DNA from: CAVOGJ01 sp963700865
GTDB lineage: Bacteria > Planctomycetota > Planctomycetia > Pirellulales > Pirellulaceae
DNA: 64,000 nucleotides
Assembly: GCA_963700865.1 (NCBI GenBank)
Contig: CAVOZC010000007.1
Span: forward strand, 1-64,000
Direction: 5' to 3'
The translations under genes and the position numbers were made by a program. The notes under the pieces were generated by a model, which saw nothing but the letters and a program-made list of their open reading frames with translations, was not told the origin of the DNA and ran no database searches. Below are positions 1 to 10,236 of the stretch, piece by piece (positions within the stretch are counted from its first letter, which is position 1; each line of letters begins with the position of its first letter).

Positions 1-158
1 CAATTAGTAAAGGAAAGTGTTTTTTCGCCGTATCTGCCCGTCGTACGTGAAACAAAACACGCGGTGCCGGCAAGCGGTTCCCGTTTTGGATGCCGGCGTG
101 AACGGGCCGGACCAGGGCCGCCCATCTGCCGGAGACTTCTTGCGGCATGCGTGGGGGT

Positions 159-1712
159 TCACACCTCCCACGTCTTGCCTTCCTCCTGATAGACCACCCG
201 ATACAGGTCCCGTCGCCATCATTCCAGTTCTGCACGCTGCCCGCCTCGCGATGGCACGCAGCAACTCCAGGTCCACATCATGGATAATCACCGTTTCCAC
301 ATTCGGATTGCACTCCGCGGCCGCCGAATCCCGCGCAAACTCGGCGTCCGCCGGGGTGTAGACACCCGATTGGGCGTAGTGAATGTCGGCGTTCTCCACG
401 AACGGCAGGTTGCCCGTACAGCCGGAAATCGCCACGTACACGTGATTTTCGACGCAGCACCATGGCACAATTTCGCACCCGCGTATAGCCGTGACGCGTA
501 TCCGTATTAAACGGCACAAAGATCAGGTTCGCCCCCTTCTCGGTCGCAATCCGCGTCAATTCGGGGAACTCGATGTCATAGCAAATCTGTATGGCCACTG
601 GTCCGCAATCGGTCTCGAATACCTCAACCGCGAGCCAGGATGAACCCCCCACCACTTCCGTTCACTGGGCGTGATGTGAATCTTGTACTGCTTGCCAATG
701 GTGCCGTTCCGTCCGAACAAGTACGCAATGTTGTAGAGTGTTTCGTTCTCCAGCACAAAATGTGAACCGCCAATCACATTGACGTCAAACTTGATCGCCG
801 CCTCCGTGGAAGACCGAGATACTCCGGCGTGAATTCCGCCAGTTGGCGTGCCGCCGGCCGGGCGCATAGGGCCTCGACACATGACAACGACTGCGTCGTA
901 AACAGTTCCGGGAAGAGCACAAAATCACATTTGTAATCCGAGGCCACATCCAGGAAAAAGTTACACTGCTGGGCGAACTCGTCAAAGCCCCGAATGGATC
1001 GCATCTGGTATTGCACGACGCACAATCGAATCGGCTCGACATAATGGTGGTAACGACGGCGGGCACCCCGCTGGTAATCCAATTGCGCCATTCCAGGAAT
1101 GTCGCGTAGCCGCGCGAATCGTGATCCGACGGCAGGTAATCGGGAATCAGTCCCTGCAAGGCAAAACCATTGGAAAGCTGTGCGGTCAACACCGGATCGG
1201 AGGGCGCCTTTTCCGATACGCTCTCCACATACTCGCGAGCCGTCATCGTATCCGCGTGTTTTCCGTAACCTGGAATCCGCCCCGCGATAATGATCCGCAT
1301 CAAATTCCGCTCGCGACACAATTCCTTGCGGGCGTCATACAGGCGGCGAGATAATTTCATCCCCCGATACTCCGGATCAACCATGATCTCGATCCCGTAG
1401 AGCGTATCGCCCTTGGGATGATGATTGCGGATGAAGCCATGGATCGGAGATGGCTGCCCAGTTGTGCCATTCCAACGCGGGGTCGTAGTCGAGGATCAAG
1501 CTGCTGGAGGAAGCGGCCAGTTGGCCGTCGATTTCGACGCACAGCTGGCCTTCTGGAAAGTGCTCAAGCTGACTCTCAATCTGTGATCGCGTCCACGGCT
1601 TCATGCCGGGAAAGCATCTGGTCTGCATCGCGACCAGGGCATCGAAGTCTTCCATGGTCATGCGTCGGACACAAATGTCCCACGCAAACTCCTTCAGATC
1701 GAGCGGTTCCAC
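159..1712 (-). pseudogene. GNAT acetyltransferase / carbon-nitrogen hydrolase fusion, frameshifted
   Basis: Joined across frames this gives about 518 residues, the usual size of bifunctional GNAT plus nitrilase-superfamily proteins. The N-terminal third is an acetyltransferase ([20 protein letters not shown], acetyl-CoA loop region). The rest is an amidase-like hydrolase whose triad is all present: Glu in FPELF, Lys in GKQYKIH, Cys in [10 protein letters not shown]. At least six single-base shifts break it, near 1440, 1050, 810, 650, 500 and 250. The end is placed at the TGA after [16 protein letters not shown], and the start at a GTG (VEPLDLKEF) because conserved sequence begins soon after. 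It diverges from the MFS gene. Intact catalytic residues favour sequencing error over true decay, but I label it broken because no single frame covers it. Substrate unknown. Confidence 0.8.
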
Positions 1713-1842
1713 GCTGATTCTCCCCCGGTTGTCGCATGGGCGGTTTTCCGAACAATGGATCGCTCGGCCGTCCGCATTATCAAGCCGCCAAGCGCAGGGC
1801 AATGGGCATGTCCGTCCACTCGCGATACCACTGGCCGCGATC

Positions 1843-3108
1843 ATGGACTTGATGGCGACTCCCCTTCGCCGCAAGTTTCTCTTCGCCTGCCTCTACTTTA
1901 GCGAAGGGGCCCCCATTGGCTTCATCTGGTTGGCACTCCCCACGCGGATGCGGGCCGCCGGCATCGCCATCGATCAGATCACGTGGCTCACGGCGCTGGT
2001 CGTGATTCCATGGACCTTCAAGTTCGTTTGGGCTCCCCTGGTTGATATCCTGCGGACATCTCGTTGGACATTGCGGCACTGGATCATGTCCGCGCAACTG
2101 GTGATGGGGTGTACCCTGTTGCCGCTGGCCTGGCTTGACTTGCGTGCGGATTTCGAGGCGGTCGTCGGCTTGCTCTTATTGCATGCCGTGGCGGCTGCCA
2201 CCCAGGATGTGGCTATCGATGCCCTGTGCATCTCCGTGACACGACCCGACGAGCGGGGGCAATACAACGGCTGGATGCAGACGGGCATGCTGCTGGGGCG
2301 AGCCTCACTGGGAGGTGGCGCCCCTCGTCCTGGCTTATTGGTTGGGTGACGCGCTCGTGGTCGGCTTGTTGGTACTGGTTACCTCGTTGTCGCTGATCCT
2401 GGTGGGGATGGCCCACCTGCCGCTGGCGAATGACGAGGACGCCACGCTGGAGGTTCACGTTCCCCACATACTTTTGGCCTTCCAGCATGCCTTACGGCAG
2501 ACGAATTTCTGGTTGGGGTTGCTCTTCGCTCTGCTCGGCGGGGCCTCGTTCAAATCGCTGGAGGTCATCATCGGACCACTGCTCATCGATCGAGGATTCG
2601 CCAAGTCGGATGTGGGGCTCTTCGCTTCTGGCCCCATGATCGTGCCGATGGTCGCGGGAGCGTATCGTTGGCGGCTGGCTGGCGGATCGGGTGGGGCGAC
2701 GGCGATTTGTCGTGCTGTCGCTTCTCTACATCGTCGCCACGATCGGCACGGCGGCGGCCATCGATGCAGCGACCGAAGGCTCGCCCGGCCGCTGGTTGCC
2801 CGTGCTGCTGGCCGCCACGGCACTGGGGATCGGCCTGTTTACCTCGGCTTCGTACGCCATGTTCATGGATATCACGCAGCCCGCGATCGCCGCGACGCAG
2901 TTTAGCGCCTTGATGGGGGCGACCAACGGCTGCGAGGCCGTGGTCGAGTCTTGCGATTGGCCAGATCGTCGCGGCACACGGGTATCCCACCGGCTTGCTC
3001 GCCATGTGCGGCGTGTCGCTGTTGGCGCTGCCGCTGCTCGTGGGGATTCGGCCGCCGCGAAACGCGAGGAGAACCGATCCACAACCCGAGGAGTTGCCGG
3101 CAATCTAG
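1843..3108 (+). CDS. MFS permease, AmpG-like, with three frameshifts
   Basis: The reconstructed protein is about 421 residues with alternating hydrophobic segments throughout, typical of a 12-helix major facilitator. The opening ([19 protein letters not shown]) resembles AmpG-type muropeptide permeases. Three single extra bases, near 2311, 2661 and 2939, split it. Removing the one near 2661 restores [15 protein letters not shown], the classic MFS loop motif, which is strong support for the reconstruction. The last frame runs to TAG at 3106-3108 after [17 protein letters not shown]. The start is ATG 1843, with ATG 1852 as an alternative. It is divergent from the GNAT/hydrolase gene and convergent with the isomerase-like gene. 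A role in peptidoglycan-fragment uptake is only an inference from the AmpG resemblance; substrate is unproven. Confidence 0.8.
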
Positions 3109-3261
3109 CGGTTGGTGACCCTTTGATTCTCGAGTTGCCGAATGGGGCCAGTGATTGGATTTGTCCGAAATAAAACATCCAAAGTCGGGCGACTTCGGCT
3201 ACCCTCCCATCCCTGGCGAGATTGGCTACTCTCCAATCTGGTGAGATCGGCGACCCGTCCG

Positions 3262-4182
3262 TCAAGCGGTGTGTTCGGCACGGACCCGTTCGAGCAGGCG
3301 TTTGGTGGCCATCACGCCGTCCGACTCACTCAATTTGTCCCCCTCGTATTCGATGCCGACAAAACCGTGATAGCCAGCCTGCAGGACGATGGACAGCATC
3401 TTGTTGTAATCGGTGTGAATCTCATTGCCGGCACCGTCAAAGTCGTGGCTCTTGGCACTCACGGCTTTGGCGAACGGCATCAATTCCTCGACCCCCTGGT
3501 AGCGATCATACATTTCGCTGTCACTGACGCGGAAGTTGCCAAAGTCGGGCAGCGTTCCGCAATTGGGAAGGTCGACCCGCTTCATCACGGCGGACAGCCA
3601 GCCCCCGTTCGAGGAGAGTCCGCCGTGGTTCTCCACCAGAACGTTCATCTCGTGCTGAGCCGCGAACTCGGCGAGTCGCCGCAGACCATCGGCGGCTCGC
3701 TGCAACTGCTCATCATAAGTGCCCTGCGACTGGGCATTCACGCGAATCGAATGGCAGCCTAACGACTTGGCGGCAGTCACCCAACGGTAGTGATTCTCGA
3801 CAGCCTTGGTGCGTTGTGACTCGTCCGCGTCGCCAAGGGCTCCCTCGCCGTCCACCATGATCAGCAAGGAGCGGACTCCATGATCGGCGGCGCATGTCTT
3901 CAGCTCCTTCACATAGCCCGCGTCCTCGGCTTTATCGGCAAAAAACTGATTGACATATTCGATGGCTTCGATGCCAAAGTCATGCTTGGCGGTCTTGGCA
4001 AAATCAAGATTGTCCAATTTCCCCGACCGCAGGGTACGATGGAGCGACCATTCGGCCAGTGAAATTTGAAACGGCGGGTTGGGCATCTCTTCTCCTCGCA
4101 CTCCGGCGGCGGACATTGCCAATGCGATGCCGGCCGCGGAAGATGAATGGATGAATTGGCGACGATTGAGCGGAAAACGCAT
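3262..4182 (-). CDS. TAT-exported sugar phosphate isomerase/epimerase-like TIM barrel
   Basis: About 306 residues. The N-terminus is a twin-arginine signal ([19 protein letters not shown]), so the folded protein is probably exported to the periplasm. The body matches the AP-endonuclease-2-type TIM barrel family that includes hydroxypyruvate isomerase and xylose isomerase-like proteins: [12 protein letters not shown] near the start, [10 protein letters not shown] in the middle with the usual Glu-Asn-His, and [10 protein letters not shown] then [10 protein letters not shown] near the end, supplying likely metal ligands. I chose ATG 4182 ([10 protein letters not shown]) over an upstream in-frame ATG because it puts the RR motif at the usual distance from the N-terminus. 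These proteins are abundant in planctomycetes, usually tied to carbohydrate breakdown; the substrate cannot be told. No co-directional partner is close. Confidence 0.85.
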   Translation of the reverse strand: MRFPLNRRQFIHSSSAAGIALAMSAAGVRGEEMPNPPFQISLAEWSLHRTLRSGKLDNLDFAKTAKHDFGIEAIEYVNQFFADKAEDAGYVKELKTCAADHGVRSLLIMVDGEGALGDADESQRTKAVENHYRWVTAAKSLGCHSIRVNAQSQGTYDEQLQRAADGLRRLAEFAAQHEMNVLVENHGGLSSNGGWLSAVMKRVDLPNCGTLPDFGNFRVSDSEMYDRYQGVEELMPFAKAVSAKSHDFDGAGNEIHTDYNKMLSIVLQAGYHGFVGIEYEGDKLSESDGVMATKRLLERVRAEHTA

Positions 4183-4336
4183 GGCAGCACCCGTTGGTGA
4201 AGGGGATTTCGGTTCCAACCACGAACCCCCGATTATCGCGCTTGCGGACGCCGGCGAAAGTAAGCCGCCACTCTGCCCGGCAGAGCCTCGAGGTTGGCGG
4301 CCCGCAGTGGGGGAAGGCGAGCCAAGTACGAGGGGG

Positions 4337-5076
4337 TCAGCCCTCTTCGTTCGTCGATTCGGCCCAGGCGGTTCCCCGAAACCAGCGTCGAAACGAGTCG
4401 GCGATCAAAAAGAGGGCGGCCGAGAAGACACCGGCGAAATAGCCAAACACGGCCCCAAGGCCGGCGGCTACGACAATTCGCCACGGATCGGACAGGGGTA
4501 CAATCGGCGAAAACGCCTCGACGAACGCCACGGCCGTCTTGGAAAACGAGATGGCCAGGAGAGCCAGTACCAGACCGACCAGTGCCGAGGCGGCTCGAGG
4601 AACCCGATGGAGTATGATTTGCGAGAGGGCAACAAAGGCGAAAAAAGCCAGGACACAACCGGAGATCATGGGCGGCGCGTGGAGGGACCGCAGGGCGGCG
4701 ACGAGTAACGCGTAGGCCATGGTGATGCCGCAGATGCTTAGCAAGCTGAAGCGGCGAGGCACCTGGTACGAGCCGGGTTGTTCATGAAGGGATGCCCCGG
4801 GTGAAGGCTTGTCTGGGACCACAGTCAAATGCTCCGGCAGCCCGTTCGCTGGAAGAGAGCCGCGGCGGAAACTCTGCCCGCAGATTGCCACGTACAGCAA
4901 AAAAGCGCCAGGAAGACGCCGACCGTAACCAGCGTTCGAATCCCAAGGGGCCACATCCAGAGGGGATGGTACGTCTGGAATAAGAGGGCACCGGCCACGA
5001 AGACAGAGACCTCGAGGCCCTGCACGATGCGTTGCCGTTGCTGAGGCGATAGGCCCGGTTGCTTCGACATGCCCAT
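4337..5076 (-). CDS. Multi-pass membrane protein of unknown function, one frameshift
   Basis: Two frames are needed. The N-terminal frame ([20 protein letters not shown], then two hydrophobic segments) runs from 5076 to about 4840. Then one missing base moves reading to the frame ending at 4337. The second part holds four more hydrophobic segments ([57 protein letters not shown] and [21 protein letters not shown]) and a charged tail. The result is about 246 residues with six likely membrane helices, a short cytoplasmic N-terminus and a Pro/Gly-rich loop between helices two and three. I do not recognise the family. The upstream region carries the hairpin array. The long in-frame upstream extension in the second frame is Arg-rich and unlikely to be coding. 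Confidence 0.6.
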
Positions 5077-5232
5077 TCCTTCTCATGATGGGTTCGCGCG
5101 CCCGATGGTTGCGACTGCTATTGTAGCGTAGCCGTCCTCGGCTGCGGGGAGTGATGGTAAGTCAGGATGTGGAGACGCAGGTCGGGCGCCCGAAGAAAAA
5201 CGCTTGACGCTACGCAGCGGGGGGCGACAACC

Positions 5233-5745
5233 GTTTTCCGCATCGCCACGTCGCTCGGGGCCCCCCGAACCCCCCGAGCGTTTTCCGCATCGCCACGTCG
5301 CTCGGGGCCCCCCGAACCCCCCGAGCGTTTTCCGCATCGCCACGTCGCTCGGGGCCCCCCGAACCCCCCGAGCGTTTTCCGCATCGCCACGTCGCTCGGG
5401 GCCCCCCGAACCCCCCGAGCGTTTTCCGCATCGCCACGTCGCTCGGCCCCCCGAACCCCCCGAGCGTTTTCCGCATCGCCACGTCGCTCGGCCCGCCGAA
5501 CCCCCCGAGCGTTTTCCGCATCGCCACGTCGCTCGGCCCGCCGAACCCCCCGAGCGTTTTCCGCATCGCCACGTCGCTCGGCCCGCCGAACCCCCCGAGC
5601 GTTTTCCGCATCGCCACGTCGCTCGGCCCGCCGAACCCCCCGAGCGTTTTCCGCATCGCCACGTCGCTCGGCCCCCCGAACCCCCCGAGCGTTTTCCGCA
5701 TCGCCACGTCGCTCGGCCCCCCGAACCCCCCAGCGTTTTCCGTCG
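5233..5745. repeat. Tandem array of 11 hairpin-forming repeats, 47 bp then 45 bp
   Basis: The anchor GTTTTCCGCATCGCCACGTC recurs at 5233, 5280, 5327, 5374, 5421, 5466, 5511, 5556, 5601, 5646 and 5691, with a truncated twelfth at 5735. The first four units are 47 bp and the later ones 45 bp (the last is 44). The difference lies in the G/C run after CGCTCGG. Each unit can fold as a hairpin: CCCCGAGCG, an 18-nt loop, then CGCTCGGGG in the 47-bp type; the 45-bp type pairs CCGAGCG with CGCTCGG. There are no variable spacers, so it is not CRISPR. It lies between the thioredoxin-like gene and the membrane-protein gene. Translations across it (GGSGGRATWRC repeats) are artefacts of the period. Confidence 0.95.
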
Positions 5746-5780
5746 GGAGGGCGACGCCATGGGGAGGGGACGCTACCAAC

Positions 5781-5820
5781 GAAAAACGAGCGGTCGCGAC
5801 ATCTCGTTCGCGACCGCTCG
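5781..5820 (-). terminator. Rho-independent terminator of the thioredoxin-like gene
   Basis: A perfect 13-bp stem (CGAGCGGTCGCGA at 5787-5799 pairing with 5808-5820) with an 8-nt loop, followed on the minus strand by five T residues (A run at 5782-5786). It lies about 50 bp after the stop of the minus-strand gene ending at 5874. Confidence 0.8.
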
Positions 5821-5873
5821 CAACTCACACCGAAAGGAATGGAGGCCGGGGATCGGGCCGGGCGTGGGGCTTG

Positions 5874-6351
5874 CTATCGATTGCTGGCAACCGTGGCTGT
5901 TTTCTCTTCTTCCACCGCCAGATCTCGCATCGCCAGGTCCATGCGTGAGCGGAGTTCCTCCGGGCTGATATAGCCCCGCACGTAATCCATGATGCGACCG
6001 TTGGGGTGAATAATGATCGTCGTCGGGTAAATCGTGACCTTGAGGGCTTCGCCCAGTTCGCTGTGCGGTTCGAGGTGCAGCATGGCCGGCACGAATGACT
6101 GGTTGATTTGTCGTGCGATATCGTCGTTGGAAAACGCATCGCGACTCCATGCGAACGCAGTGTCGACAACCGTCAGTCGTGACAAACAGAAGGACTGGTC
6201 GCAACGAATCGGTACCCGTGCGACGTGCGGAGCTATAACCGCGGACCCAGTCGATCTTCACGACTTCCTTGGTTTCGCCCTGGGAACAGCTGACGAGCAG
6301 CCCGAGAGTCAGGAGGGCGAAAACAAAGGCATGACAGTTCAAGCTTCGCAT
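5874..6351 (-). CDS. Thioredoxin-like lipoprotein, one frameshift
   Basis: The start MRSLNCHAFVFALLTLG followed by LLVSCSQ is a lipoprotein signal with Cys at about residue 22. Next comes a thioredoxin-type strand and redox motif (LLFVTTDGCRHCVRMES, CxxC). A single extra base near 6135 then shifts the frame. The continuation (AFSNDDIARQINQSFVPAML, then VTIYPTTIIIHPNGR with the cis-Pro loop) completes a small thioredoxin fold and ends at 5874. About 158 residues in all. Family knowledge suggests a periplasmic thiol reductase or thioredoxin-like YtpP/DUF953-type protein; the partner is unknown. It is followed by a good terminator and is transcribed alone. Confidence 0.75.
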
Positions 6352-6530
6352 GGGGAGTCCTTTCGCTGCGGTGTACCCATGGTGGGCGCGGCAGTCCGCT
6401 GCCGCGGTTCACAATGCGTCTGTTATCGGGCGGTGGCCTGGCTACCACTGCCGCGACCGCAAAAAGACCGATCGGACCGGTTGTAGGGGCTGTAGGTAGC
6501 CCGCCTGGTCAGCCCGATCGTTACAGATTC

Positions 6531-6568
6531 CGGGCCCGTCGTGCCCAGACTCCCGCACGACGGGCCCG
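6531..6568. other. Strong GC hairpin downstream of glgX
   Basis: CGGGCCCGTCGTGC at 6531-6544 pairs perfectly with 6555-6568 across a 10-nt loop. It starts 25 bp after the glgX stop on the minus strand. No T tract follows, so it may be an imperfect terminator or an RNA-stabilising 3' hairpin. Confidence 0.55.
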
Positions 6569-6592
6569 AGGTGGCTTTCCACCCGCAGCGGA

Positions 6593-8704
6593 TCATTCTC
6601 GAGGCAGGAACAGATCCGGTTCAGAGGCCGCCACATAGCACCGCAGCGAGCGGCCGATCATCTGCACCTTGCCCGAACGGGGCAGCGGGGGGCCATCGTG
6701 CTTGGGAAAGATGTCCCGCGGACTCGCCGCCGCGGTATCGACCATCAGCCGCCAGCGAATCCCCTTGGCGACCGTGGGGAGCATGAATTCGCTGGCCTCG
6801 GGAGCCGCGTTAAACATCATCAGGATCGTGCGGCCTAGACCTTCCGGATCCTCTTTTCGTCCCGGAGGCGTGATGAGGCACGTCAGCGAACGCGCGGTGC
6901 CCGACCAGTCGACCGCCGTACCCATCGCGTTGAACCAGTTGACATCCGGCAACTCGCGGCCGTCGACCGGTTCTCCCTTCAGGAAATCACGTCGGCGAAC
7001 GGTCGGCTGTTCCCTCCGAAAGGCGATCAAGGCCTGACAGAAACGCACCATATCGACGTTCTTCGAGACGAGCTTCCAATCGAACCAGGAAATGTCGTTG
7101 TCCTGGCAATAGGCATTGTTATTCCCACGCTGCGTTCGGCGACACTCATCGCCGTAAATGAACATCGGAACCCCCTGGCTGAGCAACAACGTGGCCATGG
7201 CATTCTTCAACTGCCGCACACGAATGGCCTCGACGTCTCGCTTGCGGGTGGGACCTTCCACGCCATAGTTCATCGAGTGGTTGTTATTATCGCCATCCCG
7301 ATTCCCCTCGCCGTTGGCCTCATTGTGCTTGTCGATATAGCTGTGCAAGTCATTGAGGGTGAATCCGTCATGCGACGTGATGAAGTTGATGCTGTGGTAG
7401 GGTTGGCGTCCCCCCATTTCATACAGGTCACTGGAACCGGCCAGGCGCGTGGCAAAGGGCCCCAGCAAACCAGGGTCACCCCGCCAGAACTTACGCACGT
7501 CGTCCCGATACAATCCGTTCCATTCGGCCCACCGCAGATTGCCGAAGGAGCCGACCTGGTAGGCACCTGCCGCGTCCCAGGCTTCGGCGATGATCTTCGT
7601 GTCGGCGAGCATCGGGTCTTCCGCGATCGCCTCCACCAGTGGCGGATTGGGAACCAGATTACCGGCCCGATCGCGGCTGAGGATGGATGCCAGATCAAAG
7701 CGGAAACCGTCAATGTGATAGTTATGCACCCAGTGCCGCAGGCAGTGGAAGATCATCTCCCGCACGACGGGATGATTCCCGTTGATGGTGTTGCCGCAAC
7801 CCGAATAGTTGCGGTAGCGGCTGCCCCCATCCTCGAGCATGTAGTAAACGCGGTTCTCGAGCCCCTTGAAACTGATCGTCGGTCCTAATTCGTTCCCTTC
7901 GCAGGTATGGTTGAACACGACGTCCAGAATGACTTCGATGCCGGCCCGGTGGAGTTCCTTGACCATCTGCTTGAATTCGACGACTTGACACCCTGGCTCG
8001 TTGCCAGCGGCATAGCCTCGATGGGGACCGAAGAAGGCCATTGGGTCATAGCCCCAATAGTTAGGCCGTTCCAGCTTGTCTCCGTAGACACCCTTGATGG
8101 GAAATTCGTGTACCGGCATCAACTCGACCGCCGTCACCCCCAGGGCCTTGAGATAGGGAATCTTCTCAATCACTCCCAGGTAGGTACCCGGATGTTCGAC
8201 CTTACTTGATTTGCTGGCGGTAAAGCCTCGCACATGCATCTCGTAGATCACCGTCTCGGACAAATCGCGACGGATGTGTCGATCACCCTCCCAATCAAAA
8301 TAGTCGCCGACCACCACGCACTTGGGCGGCCGCACAATCCCGTCGGTCGAAGGGAGGAAGGTACCGGCCAGCGCCTTGGCGTAAGGATCGATCAGCCTGG
8401 CATGCGGATCGAACAGCTGACCTGTTTCCGGATCGTACGGTCCATCCGTCTGCAAGTGGTAAAGCTGCCCTTCCCGGACACCGGGTACGAGTAGGCTCCA
8501 GATGTCGCCCCAGCGATCGGTGTCTCGATCGAATGGGATGATCTCGGCCGGCTCCAAGTCGTCCACGTTATCGTACAACAGCAACTTCATGGCCGTAGCG
8601 GACCGGCTGAAGACGACAAACTGCACGCCCTGAGGGTGGATCAACGCCCCGTAAGGCAGGAAGTGTTGAAACTGGAGTTCTGGATGCGTGTGAACCATCA
8701 GCAT
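6593..8704 (-). CDS. glgX: Glycogen debranching enzyme GlgX (isoamylase-type)
   Basis: 703 residues, the normal length for GlgX/TreX glycoside hydrolase family 13 debranching enzymes, which cut alpha-1,6 branches from glycogen in the cytoplasm. An N-terminal CBM48-like beta domain (FLPYGALIHPQGVQFVVFSR) is followed by the TIM barrel. The family signatures are present: DVVFNHTCEGNE (region I), DGFRFDLASIL with the nucleophile Asp, IIAEAWDAAG with the acid/base Glu, and FITSHDGFTLNDL with the stabilising Asp. A C-terminal beta domain closes the protein. The start MLMVHTHPELQ is at the edge of the conserved region; MVHTHPELQ two codons later is equally possible. The gene stands alone, with the long intergenic region shared with purM upstream. 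Confidence 0.95.
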   Translation of the reverse strand: MLMVHTHPELQFQHFLPYGALIHPQGVQFVVFSRSATAMKLLLYDNVDDLEPAEIIPFDRDTDRWGDIWSLLVPGVREGQLYHLQTDGPYDPETGQLFDPHARLIDPYAKALAGTFLPSTDGIVRPPKCVVVGDYFDWEGDRHIRRDLSETVIYEMHVRGFTASKSSKVEHPGTYLGVIEKIPYLKALGVTAVELMPVHEFPIKGVYGDKLERPNYWGYDPMAFFGPHRGYAAGNEPGCQVVEFKQMVKELHRAGIEVILDVVFNHTCEGNELGPTISFKGLENRVYYMLEDGGSRYRNYSGCGNTINGNHPVVREMIFHCLRHWVHNYHIDGFRFDLASILSRDRAGNLVPNPPLVEAIAEDPMLADTKIIAEAWDAAGAYQVGSFGNLRWAEWNGLYRDDVRKFWRGDPGLLGPFATRLAGSSDLYEMGGRQPYHSINFITSHDGFTLNDLHSYIDKHNEANGEGNRDGDNNNHSMNYGVEGPTRKRDVEAIRVRQLKNAMATLLLSQGVPMFIYGDECRRTQRGNNNAYCQDNDISWFDWKLVSKNVDMVRFCQALIAFRREQPTVRRRDFLKGEPVDGRELPDVNWFNAMGTAVDWSGTARSLTCLITPPGRKEDPEGLGRTILMMFNAAPEASEFMLPTVAKGIRWRLMVDTAAASPRDIFPKHDGPPLPRSGKVQMIGRSLRCYVAASEPDLFLPRE

Positions 8705-9098
8705 GAGTCGGGCCTATCAAGCGGGTGAATGAGTTCCGTTTCGATGCAAGGATACCACCCAGAAATTTCGGGGTGCTCCGACTGCGTCGAGTGAAACTCA
8801 AAATATCTGTCGCGAAAGGACACCTGCGACGAAAGGCCAAAAGTGAGACGTCAGGAAAGCTTTTCCAGTCAAGCCGATCACGTGTGGTGGGGCTGACTCG
8901 GTAGTCTAGGCGGGAACCATTCACCCCCCCGAAGTACGTGGCGGAGTGTAAGGGAGGAACGTACCAGCTTCCCTGGCGGCAAGCAATCGAAAAACGCCCG
9001 CGAACGGGCTCTCCGGGTCCCTGACAGCCTGTCCGCTACGCCGTAAGATGTCCCTGCGAGCCGCTTGATCGGCACTTCTTCACTATCCGCAACAGCCT
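8705..9098. other. Intergenic region between divergent glgX and purM
   Basis: 394 bp with no convincing ORF or repeat. It must hold the promoters of both divergent genes. I could not pick out a confident -35/-10 pair. Confidence 0.5.
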
Positions 9099-10169
9099 AT
9101 GTCCAAAATTACCTACAAAGATGCCGGGGTGGATCTCGACACATATCGGGACGCCATGTCACGACTGCCTAGGATGATGCATCGGACGTTCAGTCCCCGC
9201 GTGATTCGGCAGGACGGCGGTTTCGCCGGGTTGTTTCAACTGGATTTTTCCAGCCGACTGTTCGCGCGGCATTATGAAGATCCCGTCCTCGTCTCGTGTA
9301 CGGACGGGGTGGGTACCAAGCTCAAGGTCGCACAGCTCGTGGGAAGACACGATACCGTCGGCTTGGATTTAGTGGCGATGAGCATCAACGACGCGCTGTG
9401 CACCGGTGCGGAACCGCTCTTTTTTCTGGACTATGTGGCCATGGGAAAGGACGACCCCGATCTGCTGGAACAGATCGTGGAGGGTATCAGTCGCGGTTGC
9501 CTGGCGGCCGATTGCGCATTGCTGGGTGGCGAGACCGCGATCATGCCCGATCTCTACGCCGCGGGTGACTATGATTTGGCAGGTTTTTGTGTTGGCGTCG
9601 TGGAACGCAAGCAGCTGATCGACGGACAGGCGATCGTGCCGGGGGATGTCGTCCTGGGAGTCGCCTCGTCGGGACTGCATTCCAATGGCTACAGCCTGGC
9701 TCGTAAAGTCGCCCTGGAAGTGGCCGGACATTCCGTTGACGACGTGGTGCCAGAACTGGGAGGCACGGTGGGACAGGCGCTGCTGACGCCAACCGTGATC
9801 TACGCGCGGGCTATCCGGCACATCCAGGCCCACTACCGGGTAAAGAACGTCGTGCATGGGATTGCGCACATCACGGGCGGTGGACTGGCCGAGAATCTTG
9901 GTCGCATCGTGCCCACATCGACCGATGTGGAAATCGCATCCGGCAGTTGGGACATACCGCCCATCTTTGGTTGGTTGCAGCGGCTGGGCGAAATCGCGGA
10001 TGACGAGATGGAACGGGTCTTCAATCGGGGTATTGGGCTGGCGCTGGTGGTCAGCGCCTACTATGCCAATCAGGTCAGCGCGCTTCTGAAGGAGAGCGGT
10101 TTGGAGAGCTGGAACATCGGGCGCGTGGTCGCCGGAACCGGCCGAGTTGTCTATCGCTCGTCGCGCTGA
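9099..10169 (+). CDS. purM: Phosphoribosylformylglycinamidine cyclo-ligase PurM (AIR synthetase)
   Basis: 356 residues, full length for PurM, which uses ATP to close FGAM to aminoimidazole ribotide in purine synthesis (cytoplasm). The start [16 protein letters not shown] is typical. Family motifs follow in order: [15 protein letters not shown] with the ATP-binding loop, [30 protein letters not shown] sequence ([15 protein letters not shown]), [18 protein letters not shown], and [17 protein letters not shown]. The later purine gene purN is about 38 kb away, so the pathway is not clustered. No strong Shine-Dalgarno precedes the ATG. Transcribed alone; a 198-bp inverted-repeat element lies 68 bp downstream. 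Confidence 0.96.
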   Translation: MSKITYKDAGVDLDTYRDAMSRLPRMMHRTFSPRVIRQDGGFAGLFQLDFSSRLFARHYEDPVLVSCTDGVGTKLKVAQLVGRHDTVGLDLVAMSINDALCTGAEPLFFLDYVAMGKDDPDLLEQIVEGISRGCLAADCALLGGETAIMPDLYAAGDYDLAGFCVGVVERKQLIDGQAIVPGDVVLGVASSGLHSNGYSLARKVALEVAGHSVDDVVPELGGTVGQALLTPTVIYARAIRHIQAHYRVKNVVHGIAHITGGGLAENLGRIVPTSTDVEIASGSWDIPPIFGWLQRLGEIADDEMERVFNRGIGLALVVSAYYANQVSALLKESGLESWNIGRVVAGTGRVVYRSSR

Positions 10170-10236
10170 GTGTCGCGTGAATGTGACGACCAAGGGTGGT
10201 CAAAATCGTGGCTGTGGCTTTTAGTCCTTGTCATTA

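Noticed and set aside
5233..5745. CRISPR array
   Set aside because: Units are contiguous and near-identical with no variable spacers, and no cas gene is nearby.
5083..5973. Several long ORFs on both strands with GGSGGRATWRC- or RRSAPRTPRAF-type repeats
   Set aside because: They arise because a 45-bp repeat keeps any frame open. The 47-bp units shift frame between blocks, and neither end has a domain or signal.
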